Source: Spongiibacteraceae bacterium UBA5047
GTDB lineage: Bacteria; Pseudomonadota; Gammaproteobacteria; Pseudomonadales; Spongiibacteraceae
Length of the DNA stretch: 64,000 bases
Assembly: GCA_002415025.1 (NCBI GenBank)
Contig: DIBR01000002.1
Coordinates: 109,954-173,953, forward strand
Reading direction: 5' to 3'
Shown here: piece by piece, positions 9,175 to 17,781 of the stretch
How positions within the stretch are numbered: position 1 is the first letter of the stretch
Layout: every line of letters starts with the position of its first letter
The notes under the pieces: generated by a model
Told to the model about the DNA's origin: nothing
The model's database searches: none
What the model saw: only the letters and a program-made list of their open reading frames with translations
Program-made: the position numbers and the translations under genes

Positions 9175-10044
9175 TTATTCTATATTCTGGATCTGCTCGC
9201 GCATCTGTTCTATAAGTACTTTCAACTCAACGGCGGCCTGAGTGCTGTCGGCGACCACGGCTTTTGACGAAAGTGTGTTGGCTTCGCGATTGAGTTCCTG
9301 CATCAGGAAATCCAGTTTGCGGCCGCAGGCGCCTCCTTGGCTCAGAATGCGCTGTACTTCCTGAACGTGAGTGTCGAGGCGGTCCAGCTCTTCGGCGACA
9401 TCGATCTTCTGGGCGAGCAGGGCAATCTCGGCTTCGAGTCGCTCCTTGTCTAACTGAACTTGCAGGGCCTCCAGCCGTTGGTGCAATTTGTCGCGTTGGG
9501 CCTGAACAAGTAATGGCATGGTGCTGCGCAATTGCACAGTGATGTCCTTTATTTGTTCAAGGCGCTGCTCGATAAGGCCTTTAAGTTCGCTGCCCTCGCG
9601 TTCGCGACCGCCTTGCAATTCTGCCAGTGCCTTTTTAAACAGGCTCAGCAGGGCCTGCTGTATGTTGTCCGTATCGATTTGTGTTTCGCCAACAATACCT
9701 GGCCATTGCAGTAGCGCTAGCGGGTTGATGCTTGCGGGGTGCTGCAACTTGTCGTGGACAGATTCTGTTGCCGTTATCAGTTGGCTCAGCAGTTCCTGGT
9801 TGATCTGCAGGTTGGCGTCGTGTTGATGTTGCGTGTTGATACGCAGTGTAACTTCCACCTTGCCTCTGCTCAGCGATTTGCGCAGCGCGTCCCGCAAGGC
9901 CGGTTCCAGTCCTCGCCACAGCTCAGGCAGTTTGAAGCTTAAATCCAGGTAGCGCTGGTTGACCGAGCGAATCTCCCAGGCGCAGGTTCCCCAAGGGTGT
10001 TCCTGACGCTGGTGGGCAAACGAGGTCATGCTGCGAACGGACAA
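9175..10044 (-). CDS. yicC: YicC/YloC family endoribonuclease
   Basis: This protein of about 289 residues belongs to the YicC family, shown in E. coli to be an endoribonuclease acting on small RNAs. It carries the family N-terminus RSMTSFA, then SVNQRYLDLSFKLPE and RGKVEV, and the C-terminal segment LDFLMQELNREANTLSSK. I place the start at a TTG at 10044: AGGAGA lies six bases upstream and the protein then begins MSVRSMTSFA as in other members. A longer frame from 10074 lacks that support. It is divergent from rph across about 150 bases. Confidence 0.9.
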   Translation of the reverse strand: MSVRSMTSFAHQRQEHPWGTCAWEIRSVNQRYLDLSFKLPELWRGLEPALRDALRKSLSRGKVEVTLRINTQHQHDANLQINQELLSQLITATESVHDKLQHPASINPLALLQWPGIVGETQIDTDNIQQALLSLFKKALAELQGGREREGSELKGLIEQRLEQIKDITVQLRSTMPLLVQAQRDKLHQRLEALQVQLDKERLEAEIALLAQKIDVAEELDRLDTHVQEVQRILSQGGACGRKLDFLMQELNREANTLSSKAVVADSTQAAVELKVLIEQMREQIQNIE

Positions 10045-10144
10045 GATTGTTCTCCTGCTGGGGCGTGGCCGCACATTGTAACCTGACTTTTAAAATTGAT
10101 CAGGGCATTAGCGGGGGGAATGCGGCATATTGCCGCCGCCTGCC

Positions 10145-10153
10145 TGTTATACT
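10145..10153 (+). promoter_or_regulatory. Probable extended -10 promoter of rph
   Basis: The sequence TGTTATACT fits an extended -10 element (TGn followed by TATACT at 10148-10153). It lies about 40 bases before the rph ATG and upstream of the CAGGAG ribosome site. No good -35 box is visible at the usual distance, which is typical of extended -10 promoters. The assignment is from sequence only. Confidence 0.45.
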
Positions 10154-10193
10154 TGCGGGCTTATTGAGTGTTATAGACAGCAGGAGTTTTCTT

Positions 10194-10919
10194 ATGGATC
10201 GACCCAGTGGCCGCAATACCAACCAGTTGCGTGAAGTCCGGATTACCCGCCATTTTACTTGCCACGCCGAGGGGTCGGTACTGATTGAAATGGGCAATAC
10301 CAAAGTCATTTGTACGGCGTCAGTGGATCATTCCGTGCCGCCGTTTTTGCGCGGCAAGGGGCAGGGCTGGGTTACCGCAGAGTATGGCATGCTGCCGCGT
10401 TCAACGGGTTCGCGCATGGGGCGCGAAGCTGCGCGTGGCAAGCAGGGTGGTCGTACCCAGGAAATTCAGCGTTTGATTGGGCGCTCGCTGCGCGCGGCGG
10501 TTGATATGAAAAAGCTCGGCGAAAATACCATTCAGATCGATTGCGATGTGATTCAGGCTGATGGCGGTACGCGTACGGCGTCCATTACCGGCGCCTATGT
10601 CGCTCTGGCCGATGCGATTGCAACGCTGCTGGAAAGCGGGCGTATTACCGAAAACCCGATTGCGCAGCAGGTGGCGGCTGTTTCGGTCGGGGTTTACGAG
10701 GGGGAGGCGGTGCTGGATCTCGATTATCCTGAGGATTCGAGTGCCGAAACCGATATGAATGTAGTCATGGGGTCTGATGGCGGTTTTATTGAGGTTCAGG
10801 GGACGGCAGAAGCGGCACCCTTCGGCCGCCAGGCGCTGGACGCGATGCTGGATCTTGCCGAGGCGGGCATCGCCGAGTTGTTTGAGGCCCAGGCACGGGC
10901 GCTGACGCAGGCCGGCTGA
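10194..10919 (+). CDS. rph: Ribonuclease PH
   Basis: This 241-residue phosphorolytic 3'-5' exoribonuclease trims tRNA 3' ends. It begins with RPSGRNTNQLREVRITRHFT and shows SVLIEMGNTKVICTASV, the phosphate-binding segment GSRMGREAARGKQGGRTQEI, IGRSLRAAVD and the catalytic acidic segment LDLDYPEDSSAETDMNVVM. Length is normal for the family (about 238). ATG 10194 is chosen because CAGGAG precedes it by seven bases; the open frame extends 49 codons further upstream without support. It is divergent from yicC and followed by a strong terminator. Confidence 0.96.
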   Translation: MDRPSGRNTNQLREVRITRHFTCHAEGSVLIEMGNTKVICTASVDHSVPPFLRGKGQGWVTAEYGMLPRSTGSRMGREAARGKQGGRTQEIQRLIGRSLRAAVDMKKLGENTIQIDCDVIQADGGTRTASITGAYVALADAIATLLESGRITENPIAQQVAAVSVGVYEGEAVLDLDYPEDSSAETDMNVVMGSDGGFIEVQGTAEAAPFGRQALDAMLDLAEAGIAELFEAQARALTQAG

Positions 10920-10985
10920 GTTTTGCGGGGGTAGGGCCGGGAATAAGCGCAGCGTTTCCGGCCGGTGCCCGCAGGTAAAGCCCAC

Positions 10986-11015
10986 AAAAAAGCCCGGACA
11001 ATGCCGGGCTTTTTT
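10986..11015. terminator. Bidirectional intrinsic terminator between rph and rpmG
   Basis: AAAAAAGCCCGG, a six-base loop and CCGGGCTTTTTT form a perfect GC stem flanked by A and T tracts. It can stop transcription from both directions and lies between the converging genes rph and rpmG, 20 bases before the rpmG stop. Confidence 0.9.
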
Positions 11016-11034
11016 GTACTCGAAAGCAGCCGTG

Positions 11035-11205
11035 TTACTTGATCTTGGCTTCTTTGTACATTACGTGCTTGCGTACAACGGGGTCGTACTTGCTAAATTC
11101 AAACTTGTCTGGCGAGTTGCGCTTGTTTTTAACGGTCGTGTAGAAGTGACCTGTGCCAGCGGAAGACACCAGACGAATTTTCTCGGTTACACCTTTCTTG
11201 GCCAT
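11035..11205 (-). CDS. rpmG: 50S ribosomal protein L33
   Basis: This 56-residue protein reads MAKKGVTEKIRLVSSAGTGH and ends with KHVMYKEAKIK, the classic L33 pattern. It has no cysteines, so it is the zinc-independent form. L33 is a small large-subunit protein near the exit site. It lies 11 bases downstream of rpmB on the minus strand, the usual rpmB-rpmG operon. Confidence 0.97.
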   Translation of the reverse strand: MAKKGVTEKIRLVSSAGTGHFYTTVKNKRNSPDKFEFSKYDPVVRKHVMYKEAKIK

Positions 11206-11216
11206 AATTTTCTACC

Positions 11217-11453
11217 TTATACCTTTTCGCCGCGGGCGCGCATGTCAGTGATGACTGCGTTGATGCCCTTTTTGTCAATGATGCGCATGCCTTTGCTGGA
11301 AACGCGCAGGGTTACAAAGCGTTTCTCGTCTTCCAGCCAAAAACGGTGTCGGTGCAGGTTCGGCAAAAAACGACGCTTGGTGCGGTTTTTGGCGTGGGAT
11401 ACGTTGTTACCGGTTACCGGGCGCTTTCCTGTAACCTGACAAACTCTGGACAT
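11217..11453 (-). CDS. rpmB: 50S ribosomal protein L28
   Basis: This 78-residue protein begins MSRVCQVTGKRPVTGNNVSH and continues with KRRFLPNLHRHRFW and VTLRVSSKGMRIIDKKG, which identify L28. The length is the normal bacterial one. It precedes rpmG on the minus strand. The 175-base gap to the upstream radC end presumably carries the ribosomal-protein promoter, though no clear -35/-10 pair stands out. Confidence 0.97.
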   Translation of the reverse strand: MSRVCQVTGKRPVTGNNVSHAKNRTKRRFLPNLHRHRFWLEDEKRFVTLRVSSKGMRIIDKKGINAVITDMRARGEKV

Positions 11454-11628
11454 GATACTCTCGCTCGCTTCTCAAGCCCTTTTCACAAAGGGTGATGTCA
11501 ACTCGATTGGCGGTCGCTCGGGCGCTCGCCGGGAATTCTGGACCGAATAGAGGCCGGCAAAACACCTGCGGCTCAAACGGAGCGCGACTTTATACCAGAA
11601 CACCCGGCCGATCGCAAGAATTTCAACT

Positions 11629-12303
11629 TTAGATTTCGCCCCGTTCGGCCAGCGAGGTCACCCGGTGCCCCGCCACAATACAGTGGTCCAGCAGGCGGAT
11701 ATCCACCAGAGCCAAGGCTTCGCGCAAGCGGCTGGTAATTGCGATATCAGCCCGGCTGGGTTCGGCCACACCCGAAGGGTGGTTGTGGGCAATGATCAGC
11801 GCTGCGGCATTGAGTTCCAGCGCGCGTTTGAGCACTTCTCGAGGATAAATGGCCGCGCCATCGATCGTGCCGAAGAACAGGGGTTCGTAAGCCAGTAGCT
11901 GGTGCTGGTTGTCCAGGTAGAGTACGGCGAAGACCTCGCGTTGTTCGTGCCTGAGCTGGGCCAGTAAAAACTGGCGGGTTGCCTGCGCGCTGCTCATCAC
12001 GGTGTCCCGGCGCAAGTCTTCGCCAAGGTGGCGGCGGGCCATTTCCAGAATAGCCTGTAGCTGGGCGTACTTGGCGTCGCCCAAGCCGGGTGACTGGCAG
12101 AAGGTTTGCCGACTGGCGGCCAGCAGCTTGCTCAGCGTGCCAAATTGGCCAAGTAGTTCGCGAGCGAGATCAACGGCCGACTTGCCACGCACACCCGTGC
12201 GCAGGAAGATGGCGAGCAATTCGGCGTCGGATAGGCATTGCGGGCCGTGCGCCAGCAGGCGTTCGCGAGGTCTTTCGGTGGCAGGCCAGTCCCTGATTGT
12301 CAT
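11629..12303 (-). CDS. radC: RadC family JAMM/MPN domain protein
   Basis: This 224-residue protein has an N-terminal helix-hairpin-helix-like part and a C-terminal MPN/JAB domain. It shows the metal motif HNHPSG with the downstream Asp of SRADIAIT, together with SSAQATRQFL and EVFAVLYLDNQHQLL. The cellular role of RadC is uncertain; the original link to DNA repair was not upheld. It lies upstream of rpmB on the same strand and is divergent from coaBC, the usual gammaproteobacterial neighbourhood. Confidence 0.94.
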   Translation of the reverse strand: MTIRDWPATERPRERLLAHGPQCLSDAELLAIFLRTGVRGKSAVDLARELLGQFGTLSKLLAASRQTFCQSPGLGDAKYAQLQAILEMARRHLGEDLRRDTVMSSAQATRQFLLAQLRHEQREVFAVLYLDNQHQLLAYEPLFFGTIDGAAIYPREVLKRALELNAAALIIAHNHPSGVAEPSRADIAITSRLREALALVDIRLLDHCIVAGHRVTSLAERGEI

Positions 12304-12405
12304 ATCACCCTCCGTGGTGATGCCGCCAATAGTGAGGAACGGGTTAAAAACTGCAATAATGGCGGCTGCTTAGCTATTATTTTATTTTGGGTGTCGCACT
12401 GCAAG

Positions 12406-13608
12406 ATGTCTCGTTTAAACAATCGTCATATTGTGCTCGGAATTACCGGTGGGATTGCTGCTTATAAAGCAGCTGAATTGGTGCGTCGCCTGAAAGAGCG
12501 CGGTGCGCACGTTCACGTGGTGATGACGGAGGCCGCACAGGAATTTATCAGGCCGCTGACCCTGCAGGCGCTATCCGGAAATCCGGTGCATACCTCCTTG
12601 CTGGACCCGGAGGCCGAGGCGGCAATGGGCCATATCGAGTTGGCTCGCTGGGCCGATTTGTTACTGATTGCGCCCGCATCGGCAGATTTTATTGCCAAGC
12701 TTGCCGGCGGCCACGCGGATAATTTGTTATCAACGCTGTGGCTGGCCTGCCAGTCGCGCAAAGCGATAGCACCAGCCATGAATCAGGCGATGTGGGCTGA
12801 TGCAGCGACCCAGCGCAATATGGCCCTGCTTGCACAAGGCGGAGCCCAGGTATTCGGCCCGGCAGCAGGTGACCAGGCCTGTGGCGATGTGGGGTTGGGG
12901 CGCATGCTGGAGGCGGTTCAACTCGCCGATGCTGCCGAGGGGCAATTTCAAAGCCGTTTGCTTGACGGCGTCAGCGTGCTCATTACCGCCGGGCCAACCC
13001 GCGAGGCCATCGATCCGGTGCGCTATATCAGCAACCACAGTTCGGGCAAGATGGGCTATGCCCTGGCGCGGGCTGCGGCCAACGCCGGCGCCAGTGTTAC
13101 TTTGGTCAGCGGCCCGGTTTCGCTGCCAACCCCCGAGTCGGTTGATCGGGTAGACGTTACCAGCGCACAAGATATGCTTGAGGCAGTTATGTCGCGGGCG
13201 CAAGGCTCCGATATTTTTATTGGCTGCGCGGCGGTTGCCGATTACCGCCCGGTCGCGGTTGCGGAGCAAAAGATCAAGAAAAACGACGATACGATGCAAC
13301 TACAGCTGGTAAAGAACCCCGATATCATTTCGGCGGTCACCGCGCTTGCGCAGCGGCCCTTTGCCGTAGGTTTTGCTGCAGAAACCGAACAGGTATTGGA
13401 GCACGCCCGCGGCAAGCTGGAACGAAAATTGCTGGATGTGATTATTGCTAATAATGTTGCCGTGCAAGGCATCGGGTTTAACAGTGACAACAACGAAGTC
13501 GTGCTTGTCACTGCGAATGACCAGCAGCCTCTGCCCTTGATGGGTAAGCAGCAGTTGGCCGATGCATTGATCGAGCGACTGGCAGCCATGTATCGGGGGC
13601 GCGCGTGA
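12406..13608 (+). CDS. coaBC: Bifunctional CoaBC (phosphopantothenoylcysteine synthetase/decarboxylase)
   Basis: This 400-residue enzyme carries out two steps of coenzyme A synthesis. The N-terminal flavin decarboxylase half has LGITGGIAAYKAAELVRRLK, the catalytic segment IAPAMNQAMW and the Cys loop GDQACGDVGLGRM. The C-terminal CTP-dependent synthetase half has ITAGPTREAIDPVRYISNHS, SGKMGYALA and the lysine-rich KIKKNDD. ATG 12406 gives the family start MSRLNNRHIVLG; the frame runs 56 codons upstream into the radC side without support. A TATTAT at 12375-12380 is a possible -10 box. In pseudomonads dut follows, but here algC follows directly. Confidence 0.95.
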   Translation: MSRLNNRHIVLGITGGIAAYKAAELVRRLKERGAHVHVVMTEAAQEFIRPLTLQALSGNPVHTSLLDPEAEAAMGHIELARWADLLLIAPASADFIAKLAGGHADNLLSTLWLACQSRKAIAPAMNQAMWADAATQRNMALLAQGGAQVFGPAAGDQACGDVGLGRMLEAVQLADAAEGQFQSRLLDGVSVLITAGPTREAIDPVRYISNHSSGKMGYALARAAANAGASVTLVSGPVSLPTPESVDRVDVTSAQDMLEAVMSRAQGSDIFIGCAAVADYRPVAVAEQKIKKNDDTMQLQLVKNPDIISAVTALAQRPFAVGFAAETEQVLEHARGKLERKLLDVIIANNVAVQGIGFNSDNNEVVLVTANDQQPLPLMGKQQLADALIERLAAMYRGRA

Positions 13609-13633
13609 TTTTCGCCAGGCTTTCTCTAGCCGC

Positions 13634-13651
13634 CGGGCCATTAATGGCCCG
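13634..13651. repeat. 18-base perfect palindrome between coaBC and algC
   Basis: CGGGCCATTAATGGCCCG is perfectly self-complementary. It lies 25 bases after the coaBC stop and 30 bases before the algC ATG. It could be a stem-loop limiting read-through or a dimeric protein site. There is no following T tract, so it is not a standard intrinsic terminator. Confidence 0.6.
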
Positions 13652-13681
13652 CTGGCAGTTAACACAAGAGTGTCGTCGTCA

Positions 13682-16210
13682 ATGAAGAAGAGGCGACATC
13701 GGTTCGACGACTTGAGTACCGCGGGCATTATGGAGCGCCATCAGCGGCCTGAGAGCGGTTGGCGTGGCCTGCTGCAGGTCAGGCGCAGCGACATGAACCG
13801 TTTGCTGCTGTCCCTGCCCATTATGTTGCCGCTACTGGCCGGGCTGATGGTGCTCGCACTGAGTGCGGTCACGATGCGTATGTATCATCAGGAGGCCGAG
13901 GCCGCTCTGGCCCTGAAGGCCGAAGGCTACGCACTGGGAATGGATCGCTTCCTCAACCGTCTGAAAGACGAGGCGGTGGCCGCTTCAGCATCGGGCGCAG
14001 AGGAGGCGGCTGCTCCTGCGGCTAACGCAACATTGATTCGGCTGGGGCCCCTGGGAATTGCAGACCGGGACAACCGGGCGCTGGATGAGCTGCGCCATAT
14101 CGAACGCGATATGCTGCGGCGGAGTTTGTCTCAGGATGGCCCGGTGCTGGATGCATACCGCGAAGGCAAGGTTTGGGAAATCAGCATAGCGCAGCCCGTG
14201 GCGGGGGTTGGTGTGTTGCTGGTCAGTTACCCTGAGCAAGTATTCCAGCGTGAACTGGGGCGACTCTCGGGTTCCGGGGGTGAGGTCGGTCTGGCGCTGA
14301 GGTTCAATATTCTGGGCAATTGGTACACGGTTGCAGCGCGTGGCGATGTCAGTGCTAGCGCCGAGAACAGCGTCAGGGTGCAAGCCCCCCTGAGTGATGC
14401 AACGTGGGCCGTTCAGGTCTCGATGGGCGAATGGGCCTACGACCGCTGGATTTATCGCAACCTGTGGTTGTACGCGGTGACACTCGTTGCGTTCGCTGCC
14501 GTCTTTCTGCAGTTTGTGCTGGCCCTGCACCGGCTGCGTTTGCGCCGGCTGGCTCTGCGTCGCAACGCCGCACGATCGGCCGCTGACAGTGCCAGCGCGG
14601 ATGATCGTGAACAGGACCTGATTGCATCGGCGTTTTCCCGTGCTGCTGCGGCAGGCTCTATAGCCCCTAATAGCGAACAAACGGATGATCCGGCTTCGCA
14701 GACAAGCGGCGCAGAGGCCGATGACGCTGCCGAGCCGTACGACGAAGACGACGATTTTCTGGATGTGTTAGCCGAACCTGAAAGCGATGCCCCGGCCCCG
14801 GTAAGCGTTTCACTCGAAGAGGTCGCTCCTGATTTCGAGACTGACGTATTTCGCGCTTACGATATTCGCGGTATTGCGGATACCCAACTGACCCCTGACC
14901 TGTGCCGCAATATTGGTCTGGCCATTGGTGCCGAACTCAAGCAGCGTAAACAGAGCCGCGTATTGGTAGCCCGTGACGGGCGTAACAGCAGCCCCCGTAT
15001 TCGCGATGCGCTGGTAGAGGGCTTGCTGAATAGCGGCATCGACGTTACTGATCTGGGTGCGGTGCCGACGCCATTGATGCATTTCGCAACCCACGACCTT
15101 GGTGTTGGCAATGGCTTGATGATTACCGGCAGTCATAACGGGCGCGACTGTAACGGCGTCAAATTGGTTATGGAAGGCCAAAGCCTGACCGAAGAAGGCA
15201 TACATTCGCTGCGGGACCGTATCAGTGCGCAGCGCTTTGTCGCTGCTGACGGTCAGCGCGGGCGTTACGACAACAAGAGTATCGCCGATGCCTACGTCGA
15301 GCGGGTTTGTGCCGATGTGGTGGTGGCTCGGCGCCTGAAGGTAGTGGTGGATGCCGCCAACGGCATTACCGGACCGATAGCGCCGCGGGTGTACCAGGCT
15401 CTGGGTTGTTCAGTTGAACCCCTTTACTGCGAGCTGGACGGCGATTTTCCCAATCACGACCCCGATCCCACCCGGCCGGGAAATCTGCACGCCTTGCAGG
15501 CGGCGGTTCGGGCCAAGCGCGCCGATATTGGTATCGCCTTCGATGGTGATGGCGACCGGGTGGTATTTGTAACATCAACAGGCGACATGGTTTATCCGGA
15601 TCAGGCCTTGATGATTCTCGCCCAGGATGTGGTGGCGCGAAATCCGGGGGCAACAATTGTTTACGACGTGAAGTGCTCGGGCAAATTGCAGCATGTGGTT
15701 AGCGATGCCGGCGGCATACCTGTGATGTGCCGCTCGGGCCACTCTTATGTAAAGCGGCAGGTTGAAGAGAGTCAGGCACAGTTGGGAGGGGAATTTACCG
15801 GGCATATATTCTTGCGTGAACGCTGGTACGGTTTTGATGACGGCATTTATGTTGGCGCACGGATGCTGGAATTGCTTAGCCTGAGCCCCAAAAAACTGCA
15901 TCAAATGATTGAGCTTTTGCCTGAGAGCGTAGCGACCCCCGAGCTGCTCGTGGACACTGACGACCGGCAAAAGTTTGTGATTATGGAGCAGCTCAAGGCG
16001 GGAGATTATTTCGCCAACGCCCAGTTGAATATGCTTGACGGTATTCGCGCCGAGTTTCCCTTTGGTTGGGGGCTGGTGCGGGCCTCAAATACAGGCCCGG
16101 CATTAAGTTTGCGCTTTGAGGCGGATAGCGAGGACAATCTCGCCAAAATTCAGGCCTATTTTCGCCGTGCTCTCAGCAATGTTGATCCCACGCTGACGCT
16201 GGGTTTTTAA
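13682..16210 (+). CDS. algC: Phosphomannomutase/phosphoglucomutase AlgC with membrane N-terminus
   Basis: This protein of about 842 residues joins a membrane sensor-like N-terminus to a full hexose phosphomutase. Transmembrane segments lie at about 40-64 and 260-285 around a periplasmic region, followed by an acidic linker. The mutase starts near residue 388 (FRAYDIRGI). It has the phosphoserine loop TGSHNGRDCNGVK (Ser484), the Mg loop DGDGDR (621-626), the sugar-binding GGEFTGH and the phosphate-binding RASNTGPALSLRF. It interconverts mannose-6-P/mannose-1-P and glucose-6-P/glucose-1-P, supplying sugars for surface polysaccharides such as the locus downstream. ATG 13682 is used; a GTG at 13670 is an alternative. 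argB follows after 17 bases. Confidence 0.93.
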   Translation: MKKRRHRFDDLSTAGIMERHQRPESGWRGLLQVRRSDMNRLLLSLPIMLPLLAGLMVLALSAVTMRMYHQEAEAALALKAEGYALGMDRFLNRLKDEAVAASASGAEEAAAPAANATLIRLGPLGIADRDNRALDELRHIERDMLRRSLSQDGPVLDAYREGKVWEISIAQPVAGVGVLLVSYPEQVFQRELGRLSGSGGEVGLALRFNILGNWYTVAARGDVSASAENSVRVQAPLSDATWAVQVSMGEWAYDRWIYRNLWLYAVTLVAFAAVFLQFVLALHRLRLRRLALRRNAARSAADSASADDREQDLIASAFSRAAAAGSIAPNSEQTDDPASQTSGAEADDAAEPYDEDDDFLDVLAEPESDAPAPVSVSLEEVAPDFETDVFRAYDIRGIADTQLTPDLCRNIGLAIGAELKQRKQSRVLVARDGRNSSPRIRDALVEGLLNSGIDVTDLGAVPTPLMHFATHDLGVGNGLMITGSHNGRDCNGVKLVMEGQSLTEEGIHSLRDRISAQRFVAADGQRGRYDNKSIADAYVERVCADVVVARRLKVVVDAANGITGPIAPRVYQALGCSVEPLYCELDGDFPNHDPDPTRPGNLHALQAAVRAKRADIGIAFDGDGDRVVFVTSTGDMVYPDQALMILAQDVVARNPGATIVYDVKCSGKLQHVVSDAGGIPVMCRSGHSYVKRQVEESQAQLGGEFTGHIFLRERWYGFDDGIYVGARMLELLSLSPKKLHQMIELLPESVATPELLVDTDDRQKFVIMEQLKAGDYFANAQLNMLDGIRAEFPFGWGLVRASNTGPALSLRFEADSEDNLAKIQAYFRRALSNVDPTLTLGF

Positions 16211-16227
16211 ATTATCAGGAATAGATT

Positions 16228-17118
16228 ATGTCTGTGACCAACGCGGCCGATATCGCCAGAGTACTAACCGAGGCTTTGCCGTACATTCAGAAATTTACCG
16301 GCAAGACCATTGTTGTCAAATTTGGTGGCAACGCCATGGACGGCGATGATCTCAAAGAGCAGTTTGCGCGGGATATCGTGCTGATGAAGCTGGTTGGCAT
16401 GAACCCTGTTGTAGTGCACGGTGGTGGCCCGCAAATCGGAGATCTGCTCAAAAAGCTCAATATCGAATCCAGCTTTGTTGACGGCATGCGGGTTACCGAC
16501 AGCGCCACGATGGATGTGGTGGAAATGGTGCTTGGCGCCAGCGTTAACAAGGAAATCGTGTCCCTGCTGAACCGCAACGGTGGCAAGGCCATCGGTTTGA
16601 CGGGCAAAGACGGGCAGCTGATTCGCGCGCGAAAACTCAAGGTAAGCCGGCGTAGCCCGGACATGGCTGCACCGGAGATTATCGATATCGGTCATGTGGG
16701 TGAGGTTGAATCGATTAACGCTGGCGTAATGGATATGTTGCTCGATAGCGACTTTATCCCCGTCATTGCGCCTATCGGCGTTGATGCCAATGGCGAGAGC
16801 TACAATATCAATGCCGATTTGGTTGCCGGCAAAATGGCAGAACACCTGCGTGCTGAAAAATTGATGCTGCTTACCAACGTGGCGGGCCTGATGGACGGGA
16901 ACGGCAAGGTGTTAACGGGGCTGAGTACGGAGCAGGTAGATGCCCTTATAGCCGACGGCACCATCTACGGTGGTATGCTGCCCAAAATCGCCTGTGCCCT
17001 TGACGCGGTAAAAGCGGGTGTAACCAGCGCCCATATCATCGACGGCAGGGTGCCACATGCGGTATTGTTGGAAATATTCACGGATCGGGGTGTTGGCACC
17101 CTGATCACCAATCAATAA
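16228..17118 (+). CDS. argB: Acetylglutamate kinase
   Basis: This 296-residue amino-acid kinase phosphorylates N-acetylglutamate in arginine synthesis. It shows the nucleotide-binding VVKFGGNAMD, the substrate loop VVHGGGPQIGDLLKKL, SINAGVMDMLLDSDFIPVI, the NINAD segment and GGMLPKIACALDAVKAGV. An AGGA site precedes the ATG. It follows algC by 17 bases and precedes slmA by 17 bases, the conserved algC-argB arrangement. Confidence 0.97.
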   Translation: MSVTNAADIARVLTEALPYIQKFTGKTIVVKFGGNAMDGDDLKEQFARDIVLMKLVGMNPVVVHGGGPQIGDLLKKLNIESSFVDGMRVTDSATMDVVEMVLGASVNKEIVSLLNRNGGKAIGLTGKDGQLIRARKLKVSRRSPDMAAPEIIDIGHVGEVESINAGVMDMLLDSDFIPVIAPIGVDANGESYNINADLVAGKMAEHLRAEKLMLLTNVAGLMDGNGKVLTGLSTEQVDALIADGTIYGGMLPKIACALDAVKAGVTSAHIIDGRVPHAVLLEIFTDRGVGTLITNQ

Positions 17119-17135
17119 TAACGATCAACTTGACT

Positions 17136-17768
17136 ATGACTAAGCGTTCATCGCGCAAACAGGAAATACTGGAAGCTCTGGCTCGCATGCTGGAGATCAA
17201 TCCGGGCGACCGTATTACCACCGCAAAGCTGGCCGAAGCCGTTGGCGTATCAGAAGCAGCCCTGTATCGACATTTTCCGAGTAAGGCCAAAATGTTTGAA
17301 GGTCTTATCGAGTTTGTTGAAGACGCCATTTTTAGCCGTGTAAAACTGATTATGAGCGATGAGCATGAGGCGCTTGCGCGTTGCCACAAGCTGCTGCATT
17401 TGCTGCTGGTGTTTACCGAGCGCAACCCGGGTATAACGCGCATACTCAATGGTGACGCCCTGGCGGGTGAAACCGCGCGTCTGCGCGCACGGGTTCAGCA
17501 GTTTTATGAACGGATAGAAACACAGTTGAAGCAGATACTACGAGAAGCCGAGCTAAATGAGGGCCTGCGGCCCCAGATCACCGTGTCGGCAGCAGCCAAT
17601 TTGCTGCTGGCTGCTGCCGAGGGCCGGATAGGGCAGTATGTGCGTAGTGAGTTCAAGCGTAAGCCGACAGAATATTGGGATGAGCAGTGGCAGCAGCTGA
17701 CGTCGCAATTTTTCCGCACGGTGCATCAGGCGCAGGAAGCACCAGTCAGAGCAGAAACAGTTAGTTGA
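17136..17768 (+). CDS. slmA: Nucleoid occlusion factor SlmA (TetR family)
   Basis: This 210-residue TetR-type DNA-binding protein blocks FtsZ ring assembly over the nucleoid. The N-terminal helix-turn-helix reads RITTAKLAEAVGVSEAALYR followed by HFPSKAKMFEGLIEF, and the segment FTERNPGITRILNGDALAGE is characteristic of SlmA. Length matches the family (about 198). ATG 17136 is preferred to a TTG six bases upstream. It lies directly after argB and ends 13 bases from the converging DUF4124 gene. Position beside pyrE is conserved in gammaproteobacteria. Confidence 0.93.
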   Translation: MTKRSSRKQEILEALARMLEINPGDRITTAKLAEAVGVSEAALYRHFPSKAKMFEGLIEFVEDAIFSRVKLIMSDEHEALARCHKLLHLLLVFTERNPGITRILNGDALAGETARLRARVQQFYERIETQLKQILREAELNEGLRPQITVSAAANLLLAAAEGRIGQYVRSEFKRKPTEYWDEQWQQLTSQFFRTVHQAQEAPVRAETVS

Positions 17769-17781
17769 CAAGCCGGGCTGC

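Noticed and set aside
10401..10985. 194-codon minus-strand frame over rph
   Set aside because: It is a shadow of rph, whose catalytic motifs are complete on the plus strand.
13985..14680. 231-codon minus-strand frame inside algC
   Set aside because: It lies fully opposite the well-supported AlgC N-terminal region and shows no recognisable protein features.
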